Source of the DNA: Candidatus Poribacteria bacterium
Lineage (GTDB): Bacteria > Poribacteria > WGA-4E > WGA-3G
DNA: 64,000 nucleotides
Reading direction: 5' to 3'
Assembly (NCBI GenBank): GCA_007571305.1
Contig: RKRR01000010.1
Coordinates: forward strand, 1-64,000
Positions 25,359 to 33,527 of the stretch are shown here, one piece after another. Positions within the stretch are counted from its first letter, which is position 1. Each line of letters begins with the position of its first letter. Position numbers and translations under genes: made by a program. Below the pieces are notes generated by a model. It did not search any database and was not told the DNA's origin. It saw only the letters and a program-made list of their open reading frames with translations.

Positions 25359-26321
25359 ATGCAACGTATCCTTATAGACACGGATCCGGGTGTAGACGAT
25401 GCTCTTGCAATTCTCCTCGCAATGCTTTCACCGGAATTACACATAGAGGCAATAACAACCGTCTGCGGGAATGTTTCCGTCACACAGGGCACAGAGAACC
25501 TGTTAAGAATTCTTGGGGTTCTCGGTTTAGAGGAATTCCCACTTATCGCCCAAGGAGAAGCACAACCACTCGTCAAACATCTCGTGACAGCCGCTCATGT
25601 GCACGGTGAAGATGGTTTAGGAAATGTGAGCCAACTGCGAAATGCCGATGGTCGTCCGCTATATCCCTCCGCAAATACAAGCATTTCATCTACCTCAGGG
25701 GTAGACCTCATTCTTGAGACGGTAACACGTTATCCAGATGAACTCACGCTCGTCGCCCTCGGCCCACTCACAAATATCGCCAAGGCAATTCGCAAAGATG
25801 CAGCGAAAATGCAACGACTACAAAGGATTATATTGATGGGTGGTGCGGTTGAAGAATACGGTAATGTCACAACGACTGCTGAGTTTAACATCTTTGTTGA
25901 TCCCCATGCAGCGCACGAAGTTTTCCACTTCGATGTGCCTATTCACCTCGTACCCCTCGATGCAACACACCAAATTATCTTAACAGGCGAACGATTGCAC
26001 GCCGAGACCGATAAACGACCCAACAGAATTACCCAATTCCTGAAGGATGCCACACAAGCTTGTATGGAATTTTACCGTCAGCACGTCGGATTCTGGGGAT
26101 TTCATATCCACGACGCGCTTCCGATTGGTATGCTGACACATCCAGATTATTTTGAAAGTGTCCCCGCTCACGTGCAGGTTGAAACCGAAGGCATCTTGAC
26201 AAGCGGTATGACAGTCGCTGATTTACGGCAGGAACGCCGGCATCCAAATCCAAATGCACAGGTCTGTATTAAGGTAGCATCGGAGGCGTTTCTGGATCAC
26301 TTTTTCGAGCGACTTCAGTGA
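25359..26321 (+). CDS. Inosine-uridine preferring nucleoside hydrolase
   Basis: 320 residues, nucleoside hydrolase family: cleaves the N-glycosidic bond of ribonucleosides to release ribose and base for salvage. The Ca2+-binding N-terminal motif DTDPGVDDA (residues 7-15) is intact; further hallmarks are TTVCGNVS, GPLTNIA, LMGGA, AEFNIFVDPHAA with the substrate-contacting Asn, and HIHDALPI with the conserved His-Asp. ATG 25359 is preferred over one 30 bp upstream because AGGAAG lies 6 bp before it and the DTDPG motif normally starts within ten residues. Monocistronic and convergent with the beta-helix gene. Confidence 0.94.
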   Translation: MQRILIDTDPGVDDALAILLAMLSPELHIEAITTVCGNVSVTQGTENLLRILGVLGLEEFPLIAQGEAQPLVKHLVTAAHVHGEDGLGNVSQLRNADGRPLYPSANTSISSTSGVDLILETVTRYPDELTLVALGPLTNIAKAIRKDAAKMQRLQRIILMGGAVEEYGNVTTTAEFNIFVDPHAAHEVFHFDVPIHLVPLDATHQIILTGERLHAETDKRPNRITQFLKDATQACMEFYRQHVGFWGFHIHDALPIGMLTHPDYFESVPAHVQVETEGILTSGMTVADLRQERRHPNPNAQVCIKVASEAFLDHFFERLQ

Positions 26322-26325
26322 TTTT

Positions 26326-27576
26326 CTAACTGTCTCTTCTGTCCTCGAAAGTATTGCCTTCAAAGAGAACATTTGGATTCGTTTTGCCACGGACGAACAT
26401 AGCCTTTCCATCGGTTTGAAAACGGTTGTTATAGAAACGAATGTTGCGAATTCCCTCGCTCGAACAGTCAAGTGCAACAGGGTTTTCATCAGCGGATTGC
26501 GTTGTGAAGATTGTGTTGGCATAAAAAGTTGTGTCCGTGATACCACCGCTTGCACCCGTAGACCAGAGGTGAATGCTTCCGTAACGATTTTTCCGACCAT
26601 CGTTGACACTCATATTGTGGCGGAGGACGTTCCTATAAAACGCACGGGCACCACTGAACTGCGCCAGCAGATACCCGGGACCATCATTATCATGGGAATA
26701 GTTGTACTGAACGGTCGAATTCCGCACCCCACCGTCCAGATCGAATCCACCACCGTCTTTACGACTACCTGTCCTGTTGTGATGAGATTCATTGAACTGA
26801 ATGACAACACGGTTCGCGTCCCATACCCAGATCCCAACAGGACCCCCATCTTCGTAATCGTTTAAGCTGCCATTTTCGTAGGCACGACAATGCTCAATCA
26901 ACGCACCATCTACCTGCGCGAGGACAATACCGTTCCCTGAGTGACTTCCCTTGCCTGGGATGCCTGTGTTCCTATATACGCTACAGTTGCCGATATAAAA
27001 ATCGGCATGCGCATAACCCTCTCGCTCCGGCTTCCAAACCCCAATACAACTGATACCTGCATCACCGTTGTCATGGCTCGTGACACACGTAATTTTGACG
27101 TTACAGAAACCGCTCCAACTCTGATCTGGTGGTCCCGCCATGAAGCAGATCCCAGAATGCTTGAAACCACTGACATCTACGCGGTGAATCCGAATATCTG
27201 CTAACTTAATCCCACCGGACAGCGTATTGATGAACCGGATGCCAGAATCCGTATTCTCATACGCACCAGCACCGACAAAGTTGAGTTCTCTCAGATGGAC
27301 GCTCCCCATATCCTTCACTATGCAACCGACACCGTCCCGTGCGTCAATCGTTGCTCGACCGAATCCGTAGGAACCAACGGTTATCGGTTTGCCCACTCGA
27401 CTCGTATGCTTATCAACAAAACGGAGGTTTCCAAGGAAGGTCTGGTTGGCTTGAAATAGGACAGAATCACTCGGCAACAGCGGCGCAGCATTTACACGGT
27501 CAATAGTTTGCCACGGGGCAACCTCGGATGTCCCGACGTTTGAATTGTCCCCGAGCAAACTAACGTAATAATCCAC
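26326..27576 (-). CDS. Right-handed parallel beta-helix protein
   Basis: 416 residues with repeated rung-like segments of 20-25 residues rich in Asn, Gly and His (for example NGIVLAQVDGALIEHCRAYENG, in two overlapping parts: NGIVLAQVDGALIEH and CRAYENG; NSTVQYNYSHDNDGPGYLL). The N-terminus (YYVSLLGDNSNVGTSEVAPW) matches the DUF1565-like start of pectate-lyase-fold proteins. No signal peptide is visible from ATG 27576, which is unusual for a fold that is normally extracellular. Polysaccharide lyase or epimerase activity is possible, but no catalytic residues can be assigned. Converges with the nucleoside hydrolase gene, 4 bp apart. Confidence 0.8.
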   Translation of the reverse strand: MDYYVSLLGDNSNVGTSEVAPWQTIDRVNAAPLLPSDSVLFQANQTFLGNLRFVDKHTSRVGKPITVGSYGFGRATIDARDGVGCIVKDMGSVHLRELNFVGAGAYENTDSGIRFINTLSGGIKLADIRIHRVDVSGFKHSGICFMAGPPDQSWSGFCNVKITCVTSHDNGDAGISCIGVWKPEREGYAHADFYIGNCSVYRNTGIPGKGSHSGNGIVLAQVDGALIEHCRAYENGSLNDYEDGGPVGIWVWDANRVVIQFNESHHNRTGSRKDGGGFDLDGGVRNSTVQYNYSHDNDGPGYLLAQFSGARAFYRNVLRHNMSVNDGRKNRYGSIHLWSTGASGGITDTTFYANTIFTTQSADENPVALDCSSEGIRNIRFYNNRFQTDGKAMFVRGKTNPNVLFEGNTFEDRRDS

Positions 27577-27710
27577 TTTTTAATTTCCCTTGTGGTTCGG
27601 TGAAGCAGGTGCCGATTTTTGACGTGCTTTCCCGTATATCCGTCCTACGCTCCGTTACGGACTACGTTATTTTGGATTCTTCAAGTGTGCCTTGCAGTAA
27701 GAAGTTACGT

Positions 27711-28265
27711 TCAAAACACGTTCACGCCACCGAGCGGATGACTCGGAATGTAGCGGAGATCGTTGTATGGGTCGCGTTGTAGCATCACTGGTACATCTAA
27801 CTTGGGAAGTCGCATATCAGCCAATTTTAGACGTTGCTGAGGCGTAAGTTCCGCCGCGATTTCCCCAACGATCTCTTTAATCTCGTCGAGATAAATTTCG
27901 CGTTGCTTCAGAAACTTCCGTGCCTCATCCCTGAATTCGTTTAACTCCCGCCGAGAGCGCGTATCCCTGAACCCGCTTTCGTAGCGATCGTAGTATCGTT
28001 GCGTCATCCCAGCCCGAAATATTTGATAATCCACCTCCAACTGTTTCTTTTCAAAATCGTAGTCATCAACGATATCACGGATAAGTTTCAGTTTCGGGTG
28101 AATTGTCTGCTGCTGTGCCGTTGTGAGTTGCAATGCTGGGGAACTCTTAGATATATCAATCAACTTGAGTCCACCACAAGCTTGCAAAAAACAACAGAGA
28201 AGAAAAATTATAATGATACCTTGCGGAGAAAAGACGTGAATTTGAACCTTCGATGTTCTTTCCAT
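27711..28265 (-). CDS. Spy/CpxP-like LTxxQ-motif lipoprotein
   Basis: 184 residues. A lipoprotein signal peptide ends at the lipobox LQAC (Cys about 30). The mature part is helical and charged and contains two LTxxQ motifs, LTTAQQQTIHPKL (about 48) and LTPQQRLKLADM (about 142), which flank a long helical stretch. This arrangement is the signature of the Spy/CpxP periplasmic stress chaperones, although these are soluble in enterobacteria while this form would be lipid-anchored. GGAGG lies about 9 bp before ATG 28265. No nearby two-component system indicates regulation. Confidence 0.7.
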   Translation of the reverse strand: MERTSKVQIHVFSPQGIIIIFLLCCFLQACGGLKLIDISKSSPALQLTTAQQQTIHPKLKLIRDIVDDYDFEKKQLEVDYQIFRAGMTQRYYDRYESGFRDTRSRRELNEFRDEARKFLKQREIYLDEIKEIVGEIAAELTPQQRLKLADMRLPKLDVPVMLQRDPYNDLRYIPSHPLGGVNVF

Positions 28266-28351
28266 CTATCCACCCTCCATTACATTAACGCAAATTGCTA
28301 CTCACAAGATTTCAGGCATCCCGTCCCATTTTTCACTGAATTCGGAGGTAT

Positions 28352-28440
28352 TTCGTAGCGTAGGTTGTAAGCCTGAGCACTTAGGATGCACAACCGAACA
28401 GGTGATGCTACAGACCTGGCAACTTGGGTTACATTACGGA
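28352..28440 (-). repeat. Interspersed inverted-repeat element, complete copy
   Basis: On the minus strand it reads TAACCCAAGTTGCCAG, then CTGTAGCATCACCTGTTC, GGTTGTGCATCC and finally ACCTACGCTACGAAAT. It has all family blocks: the leading TAACCCAAGTTGCCAG, left arm GTAGCAT and right arm CTACGAA. It lies between the M32 carboxypeptidase and the LTxxQ lipoprotein genes. Confidence 0.85.
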
Positions 28441-28500
28441 CTACGGTTATGTTCTATGCGAAAACCTGCCCGTAAGCGTCGCGGAGGGCAGGGCGAAAAC

Positions 28501-30030
28501 TTAATTCCCTAAGTCATATAATTCACTATATTTCGTCCGGAGGTAGGCTATATAAGGTTCAATGGACAGAGGCCCTCCAGTTGAACGTTGGATTATTTCC
28601 GGGGCCGTATATTTCGATCCATGTTGGTAAAGATTCTCCTTCAACCAATCATGGAGCGTAGCGAACTCGCCATTTTCAATGTCAGATGGAATATCAGAGT
28701 GAACTTCGCGTGCTGCTGAGAAGAATTGGGCACCTAAAATATTACCCAATGTATAGCCTTGAAACGAGCCTCCAATCAATCCGTAATACCAATGAACATC
28801 TTGCAAAACACCGTCTTTATCGTCAGGGGGTACAATGCCGAAATCGGCTTCAAACCGTTCACGCCACGCGTTCGGCAAATCACGAATCTCTAAGTTGCCC
28901 TCTAAGAGTGCCAACTCAAAATCAAAACGCAACATGACATGTAGGTTGTACGTAACTTCGTCCGCATCTGTGCGAATGAGGGAGGGTTCTACTTTGTTAA
29001 TTGCACGGTGAAACGTCTCTAAGGGAACAGAACCCAACTGCTCAGGAAAAACGCTTTGAAGTTGCGGATAGAAGTGCTGCCAAAACCCACGACTGCGTCC
29101 AACAATATTTTCCCAAAGCCTCGACTGACTCTCATGCACGCCCGATGAGGTGCCACCCGCAAGCGGTGTGCCTTCTAAATCCATGCGAATCCCCTGTTCA
29201 TACAGGGCATGTCCAGTCTCGTGTAGGGTGCTGAAAAGCCCGTCACCAAGAAAATTATCTCTTGTACGGGTTGTGATCCTCACATCTCCGAGCGAGAACT
29301 TTGTCATAAATGGATGATGTGTCTTATCCTGCCGTCCACGATTCAGGTCGTAACCGAACTTCTGCGCAACCTCCAAACCAAACGCAAGTTGTTTCTCCTC
29401 AGGAAAGTGTTGATATAAGCAGGAATCGTCAGCGAGTGCTTGCGATGTAATCGTAGAAGCAATCGGCACGAGTTCTTGCCGTAATTCTGCAAAGACGCGG
29501 CTCACATCGGTAGCCTTCATCCCATAATCGCTGGATTCAATGAGTGGATCCGCGATGTGATCATAACCCGGAAAGAAGTCTGCCGCCTGACGGCTGTAGT
29601 CCAGCGTTTTTTCGAGATACGGACGGACCCGTTCAAAGTCATTCGCTGGACGGGCTTCAGTCCACACCTGATAGGATTCCGATGTGTGGTTCGTCACCTC
29701 TGCCATAAATTCAGCGGGGATTTTCGTAGCCCGCTCGTAACTTCTACGTGTAACACGGAGAAGACTCGCTTCATCGGAATCGTAAGCGAGACTTTTTTCA
29801 TAAGGTTCAAGGGTATCAAGCAACCTTCCTATTTCCGGATGGGTAATCTTCTCGTGTGCTAACCGTCTCAGTGTAGCACTTTGACGGGCGCGGGCAGAGG
29901 CACCACCGGGCGGCATGTACGTCGTTTGATCCCAGTAAAGGAGTCCGGCAGCGGACGATATATCATTCGCTTCAAGTAGATGGGCTTTGAGTTGTTGGAA
30001 TTTGGAACGCACAGTATTCTCCTGTTTCAC
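28501..30030 (-). CDS. M32-family metallocarboxypeptidase (Taq type)
   Basis: 509 residues, the standard length for M32 carboxypeptidases, which remove C-terminal residues from peptides in the cytoplasm. The zinc motif HETGH (about residue 268) is present with the third ligand region GVHESQSRLWENIVGRS just downstream, plus DVRITTRTRDNF before it and HVMLRFDFELALLEG after it, all hallmark segments. No signal peptide. ATG 30030 follows AGGAGAATAC on the minus strand. The gene stands alone between two copies of the interspersed repeat. Confidence 0.95.
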   Translation of the reverse strand: MKQENTVRSKFQQLKAHLLEANDISSAAGLLYWDQTTYMPPGGASARARQSATLRRLAHEKITHPEIGRLLDTLEPYEKSLAYDSDEASLLRVTRRSYERATKIPAEFMAEVTNHTSESYQVWTEARPANDFERVRPYLEKTLDYSRQAADFFPGYDHIADPLIESSDYGMKATDVSRVFAELRQELVPIASTITSQALADDSCLYQHFPEEKQLAFGLEVAQKFGYDLNRGRQDKTHHPFMTKFSLGDVRITTRTRDNFLGDGLFSTLHETGHALYEQGIRMDLEGTPLAGGTSSGVHESQSRLWENIVGRSRGFWQHFYPQLQSVFPEQLGSVPLETFHRAINKVEPSLIRTDADEVTYNLHVMLRFDFELALLEGNLEIRDLPNAWRERFEADFGIVPPDDKDGVLQDVHWYYGLIGGSFQGYTLGNILGAQFFSAAREVHSDIPSDIENGEFATLHDWLKENLYQHGSKYTAPEIIQRSTGGPLSIEPYIAYLRTKYSELYDLGN

Positions 30031-30042
30031 AATTGCCTAATT

Positions 30043-30096
30043 TTAACCCAAGTTGCCAGTTCTGTAGCATCACCTATTCGGTTGTGCTTGTGAGGA
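30043..30096 (+). repeat. Interspersed repeat, left half
   Basis: TTAACCCAAGTTGCCAG, then TGTAGCATCACCTATTCGG and TTGTGC: the left half of the family element without the right arm. It sits 13 bp upstream of the M32 start, in the region divergent from pstS. Confidence 0.75.
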
Positions 30097-30265
30097 GTTC
30101 AAATAACAGATAACGCACCGAGACTACGTCAAAAATCAACGTTTCCTGATGAAAAAATGCTGCTGTCTGTCTAAAATATTATGGATAACAACTTGAGTTA
30201 TTTTATCACAGTCCGGTTCCAAAATCAATCTATTTTAGAAAGTAATTATACGCGTACCCGCTTGA

Positions 30266-30295
30266 CAAAAAAGCAATCTACCCTTGTAGATTGCT
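30266..30295 (-). terminator. Perfect terminator-like hairpin on the minus strand
   Basis: AGCAATCTAC (30272-30281) and GTAGATTGCT (30286-30295) form a 10-bp perfect stem with a 4-nt loop. On the minus strand it runs directly into six T, the classic intrinsic-terminator form; on the plus strand it is followed by A5. There is no minus-strand gene immediately upstream. A TTGACA overlaps it at 30262-30267. Confidence 0.65.
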
Positions 30296-30309
30296 AAAAA
30301 TTCCGATTT

Positions 30310-30343
30310 TTGTCTTATTTTCGTAACAATTGGGTGTTATAAT
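30310..30343 (+). promoter_or_regulatory. Pho-box-like PhoB site and -10 box for pstS
   Basis: Two adjacent 11-mers, TTGTCTTATTT (30310-30320) and TCGTAACAATT (30321-30331), match the two half-sites of the PhoB box (CTGTCAT and CTGTAAC-type heptamers, each followed by four A/T bases). The second heptamer ends 10 bp before a perfect TATAAT (30338-30343), the spacing usual where PhoB replaces the -35 contact. No good -35 hexamer exists at 17 bp. The PhoB/PhoR genes are not in the window. Confidence 0.6.
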
Positions 30344-30375
30344 TTAAGTTAGAATTTCGTGAGAGAGGTAGATTG

Positions 30376-31302
30376 ATGCCAATAAACGGTCGGATCGGCT
30401 ATATCATTACAGGCCTTCTTGCTGTTTTCGTATGTTGCTGCGTTATGAACGGTTGTTCCCCCAAAGACGATGCAAGCATCGCAAAGACAGAAATAGCACA
30501 ATTCACTATCAAAAACAAAGGATCAGATACGATGGTGAATTTAGCACAGGCATGGGCAGAAAGATATACAGATGTCAGCACCACCACATCCGTGGAGGTA
30601 TCCGGTGGAGGCTCCGGGACAGGTGTCGCTGCACTCATCAATGGCACTGTAGATATTGCGAACTGCAGTCGCCAGATTAAACCGAAAGAACTAGAACTCG
30701 CGACGCAAAACACCGGTAAAGCCCCTCAAGAATTTATCGTCGGCTACGATGCCCTTGCCGTCTATGTGCATCAGGATACACCCATCGATAAAATCACGAT
30801 TACCCAACTTGCAGAAATTTATGGTGAGAACGGCACAATAACCAAATGGAGCGATCTCGGTATATCACATAGCGACTGTCCAAGTGACAAGATTATCCGC
30901 ATCAGTCGCCAATCTAATTCCGGTACTTATTTCTACTTCCGAGAAGCACTTCTCGGCACAAGCCGTGATTTCCGCATAGGTTCGTTGGATCTACACGGTT
31001 CTAAAGATGTCGTAGAAGTTGTCGGGAGGACTCCTTGTGCTATCGGCTACAGTGGAATGGGATACGCTACCTCACATGTGAAAATGTTAGAGGTCGCCGC
31101 CGATTCCGATTCGCCTTACTACCCCCCGAATCTTAAAAATGTCCTTGCCAAAACCTATCCTATCGCCCGTCCACTGTACATGTACTCCCTCGGTGAACCT
31201 ATAGGAGAAGTCAAGATATATCTCGATTGGATATTGTCAGCAGAGGGGCAAAAGATCGTTGAGAAACTCGGCTTCGTCCCCTTAGAAAGTAAGTCAGAAT
31301 AG
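30376..31302 (+). CDS. pstS: Phosphate-binding lipoprotein of Pst transporter
   Basis: 308 residues. A lipoprotein signal peptide ends at VMNGC (Cys about 27), so it is membrane-anchored as in Gram-positives. The mature protein matches the PstS/PBP-like family: KGSDTMVNLAQAWAERY, SGGGSGTGVAALINGTVDIA with the phosphate-contacting Ser-Gly-Thr loop, RQSNSGTYFYFREALLG with the second phosphate-binding segment, and VPLESKSE at the end. It delivers phosphate to PstCA. ATG 30376 is preferred over the TTG one codon earlier. First gene of the cluster, behind the Pho-box-like promoter; pstC follows after 2 bp. Confidence 0.95.
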   Translation: MPINGRIGYIITGLLAVFVCCCVMNGCSPKDDASIAKTEIAQFTIKNKGSDTMVNLAQAWAERYTDVSTTTSVEVSGGGSGTGVAALINGTVDIANCSRQIKPKELELATQNTGKAPQEFIVGYDALAVYVHQDTPIDKITITQLAEIYGENGTITKWSDLGISHSDCPSDKIIRISRQSNSGTYFYFREALLGTSRDFRIGSLDLHGSKDVVEVVGRTPCAIGYSGMGYATSHVKMLEVAADSDSPYYPPNLKNVLAKTYPIARPLYMYSLGEPIGEVKIYLDWILSAEGQKIVEKLGFVPLESKSE

Positions 31303-31304
31303 AT

Positions 31305-32213
31305 ATGAACATCCTACGGAAAAAAAGCGCGGCGAATCTACCCTTTTCTGAAACAGCGATTGAACTGTTTATCCGTCTGTGTGGCATTAGTTCCATTATC
31401 TTTGTATTCGGTATCTTTTTTTTTGTATTTCGGGAAGGAGCAGGATTCCTTTTCAACGGCTTAGATTTAGGACAATTTTTAACAAGCGTAGAGTGGCAAC
31501 CGACCTCATTAAATAATAAAAGATACGGTGCGTTTGCGCTGATCGTCGGAACTTTCAGTGTTACCATCTTAGCCATGTGCATCGCTGTCCCATTTGGGCT
31601 TGGTGCGGCGATCTTTGTATCGGAGTTCTGTAGTCCAAAACTGAGAGAAACATTTAAAATTATCATTGAGCTGCTCGCCGCTATCCCATCGGTTGTGTGG
31701 GGGTTCATCGGATTGACACTGATGAATCAATTGATTATCGCAGTGTTCAACGCCCCAATTGGTTTAACAATGCTGAACGGTAGTATTATGTTAGCACTGA
31801 TGAGTGTGCCTATTATCGTCTCTATCGCGGAGGACGCGCTAAAAGCTGTCCCGGATTCCTATCGAGAAGCGGCGGAGGCACTCGGTGCAACTCGATGGCA
31901 GGTGGTCTATCGTGTGCTTTTACCAGCCGCAAAAAACGGTCTCTTGGCAGCGGTCCTACTCGGTGCCGCACGTTCTATCGGTGAAACAATGGCTGTCCTT
32001 ATGGCAACTGGACACTCCGTTAACATTCCATCAGGGCCACTCTCTTGGATTCGCACGCTCACAGCAACGATCGCCGCTGAATTGGGTGAAGTTGCAAGAG
32101 GAGATGAACACTATCAGGTGCTCTTTATCATCGGTATTCTGCTTTTCACGATTACATTTGTGGTGAACCTCATCGCCGACTTAGTCATAAAAGGGATCCG
32201 CCAAGACTCATAA
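31305..32213 (+). CDS. pstC: Phosphate ABC transporter permease PstC
   Basis: 302 residues with about six transmembrane segments beginning at residues 27-50 (GISSIIFVFGIFFFVFREGAGF). FNGLDLGQFLTSVEWQPTS and RYGAFALIVGTFSVTILAM are PstC hallmarks. The coupling loop EAAEALGATRWQVVYRVLLPAA carries the EAA motif that docks onto the ATPase (shown here in parts: YREAAEALGATRWQ and VVYRVLLPAA). With PstA it forms the phosphate channel of the inner membrane. The start lies 2 bp after pstS. Confidence 0.94.
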   Translation: MNILRKKSAANLPFSETAIELFIRLCGISSIIFVFGIFFFVFREGAGFLFNGLDLGQFLTSVEWQPTSLNNKRYGAFALIVGTFSVTILAMCIAVPFGLGAAIFVSEFCSPKLRETFKIIIELLAAIPSVVWGFIGLTLMNQLIIAVFNAPIGLTMLNGSIMLALMSVPIIVSIAEDALKAVPDSYREAAEALGATRWQVVYRVLLPAAKNGLLAAVLLGAARSIGETMAVLMATGHSVNIPSGPLSWIRTLTATIAAELGEVARGDEHYQVLFIIGILLFTITFVVNLIADLVIKGIRQDS

Positions 32214-32310
32214 ACAGGTTTTTAAACTATAGCATCCTGAGCACCGCTCCACTACATTACGCGGTGGTTTCTGGTTAACTCGGGACCGGATGTGGAAATT
32301 TGCACCAAAA

Positions 32311-32342
32311 AGCAAGCCTGCAACAATGGCGATGACGACTCG
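32311..32342 (+). repeat. Short repeated segment shared with 45445-45475
   Basis: AAGCCTGCAACAA followed by GCG and then GACTC occurs here between pstC and pstA and again near 45445 after the MFS gene. The two copies are imperfect (one has ATGGCGATGAC, the other CAGCGTAGGC between the blocks). A remnant of a repeat is the likeliest explanation. Confidence 0.35.
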
Positions 32343-32400
32343 AACACGAAAAACTTCAAGATACAAACTGCCGATACTTATCCGCAGGGTAAATTAAAAA

Positions 32401-33285
32401 ATGTTCACAGAAACAGAAATCAGCAAACGCAAACGGCAGACAGAGAATGTGATGCGAATCTTCTTCCTTGTGATGACAAGTCTGATGATCCTTCCACTGC
32501 TTCTCATTATCGGTTACCTTCTTTACAAGGCACTGCCGGTTCTCTCTTTGGAGTTCCTATTCACGAATCCAAAGGATAACATGCGCGCGGGGGGACTCTG
32601 GGCACCCTTCTTAGGTACAATCTATTTGGTGGTGGTCTCTTTATTCGTATCGGCACCGATTGGTATATTCGCCGCAGTATATCTCAACGAGTATGCCCGT
32701 GAGAGTTGGTTCACGCGTATCACAAATTTAGCAGTTGTGAACCTTGCGGGTGTGCCGAGTATCGTCCACGCCCTATTTGGTGTTGGGGCGTTTGTGCTTT
32801 TCGCAGGTTTAGGGGAATCAATCTTAGCGGCTTCGCTCACGTTAGCAATCATGACGCTTCCAGTCATCATCGCCAGCACAACGGAAGCACTCAAAGCCGT
32901 CCCTATGTCCTTCCGAGAGGCGTGTTGGAACCTCGGTGCGACGCGCTGGCAAACGATTCGTCGTATCGTTATCCCGAACTCCATCAGTGGCATTTTGACA
33001 GGCGTAATATTACAGGTATCGCGAGCCGCAGGTGAAACGGCACCCATTATGTTCACAGGTGCAGTTTTTTATAAAAATATTACAGAAGGAAACCTTTTTG
33101 CGTATAATATAACAGAACAGTGTATGGCACTCTCGCTACATCTCTTTACGATTTCAACACAGGTTCCGGACGTTACGGAGGGTATTCCGTACGGGACTGC
33201 AGTTGTCCTTGTAGGTAGTGTCTTACTCGTCAATGCCGCATCGATTGTGCTCAGGGTGTATCTCCGAACTCGGAAGAAGTGGTAA
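32401..33285 (+). CDS. pstA: Phosphate ABC transporter permease PstA
   Basis: 294 residues with about six transmembrane segments; the first begins near residue 18 (VMRIFFLVMTSLMILPLLLI, given as two parts VMRIFFLVMTSL and MILPLLLIIGY). PstA features include GGLWAPFLGTIYLVVVSL, the EAA coupling loop REACWNLGATRWQTIRRIVIP and RAAGETAPIMFTGA near the substrate path. It pairs with PstC. A 187-bp gap with a repeat fragment separates it from pstC, larger than usual within a pst operon, and no strong ribosome site precedes ATG 32401, so the exact start is less sure. Confidence 0.92.
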   Translation: MFTETEISKRKRQTENVMRIFFLVMTSLMILPLLLIIGYLLYKALPVLSLEFLFTNPKDNMRAGGLWAPFLGTIYLVVVSLFVSAPIGIFAAVYLNEYARESWFTRITNLAVVNLAGVPSIVHALFGVGAFVLFAGLGESILAASLTLAIMTLPVIIASTTEALKAVPMSFREACWNLGATRWQTIRRIVIPNSISGILTGVILQVSRAAGETAPIMFTGAVFYKNITEGNLFAYNITEQCMALSLHLFTISTQVPDVTEGIPYGTAVVLVGSVLLVNAASIVLRVYLRTRKKW

Positions 33286-33383
33286 GATGACAATTGTCGG
33301 TCAGCCATCATGAATCAGTAAAGAGGGTTCTGGAGCACCAGACATTTCTTAAGGGACTGCTGAAAACCGATGGTTTTCAATAA

Positions 33384-33519
33384 CTAACCTAAGTTGCCAC
33401 CCTATAGCATAACCTGTTAAGTTGTGCATCTTCGCACCGAAAATGACAAGGAATACACCCCATCGATGGAAAAGGATTTTCGTGTATCTGAAAGCATATA
33501 GGTAACAAGTTGGGTTAAC
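33384..33519 (+). repeat. Interspersed repeat copy with inverted ends
   Basis: CTAACCTAAGTTGCCA, then ATAGCATAACCTGTTAAGTTGTGCATC (shown in parts: ATAGCATAACCTG and TTAAGTTGTGCATC) form the left half. The right end AACAAGTTGGGTTAAC is the reverse complement of the left-end TAACCCAAGTT motif, so this copy is bounded by inverted ends of about 14 bp. It sits between pstA and the channel gene. A 7-bp hairpin GAAAACC-GAT-GGTTTTC precedes it at 33362-33378. Confidence 0.7.
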
Positions 33520-33527
33520 TATAAAGA

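Larger units (their letters stand above)
30031..30375. other. Divergent intergenic region between the M32 gene and pstS
   Basis: 345 bp holding a partial repeat (30043-30096), a minus-strand terminator hairpin (30266-30295) and the Pho-box-like pstS promoter (30310-30343). 30097-30265 shows nothing further. AGAGAGG at about 30362-30368 is the pstS ribosome site. Confidence 0.6.

Noticed and set aside
30262..30290. TTGACA with TGTAGA as the pstS promoter
   Set aside because: The -10 is poor and embedded in the perfect hairpin; the Pho-box-like sequence with TATAAT at 30338 is much better placed.
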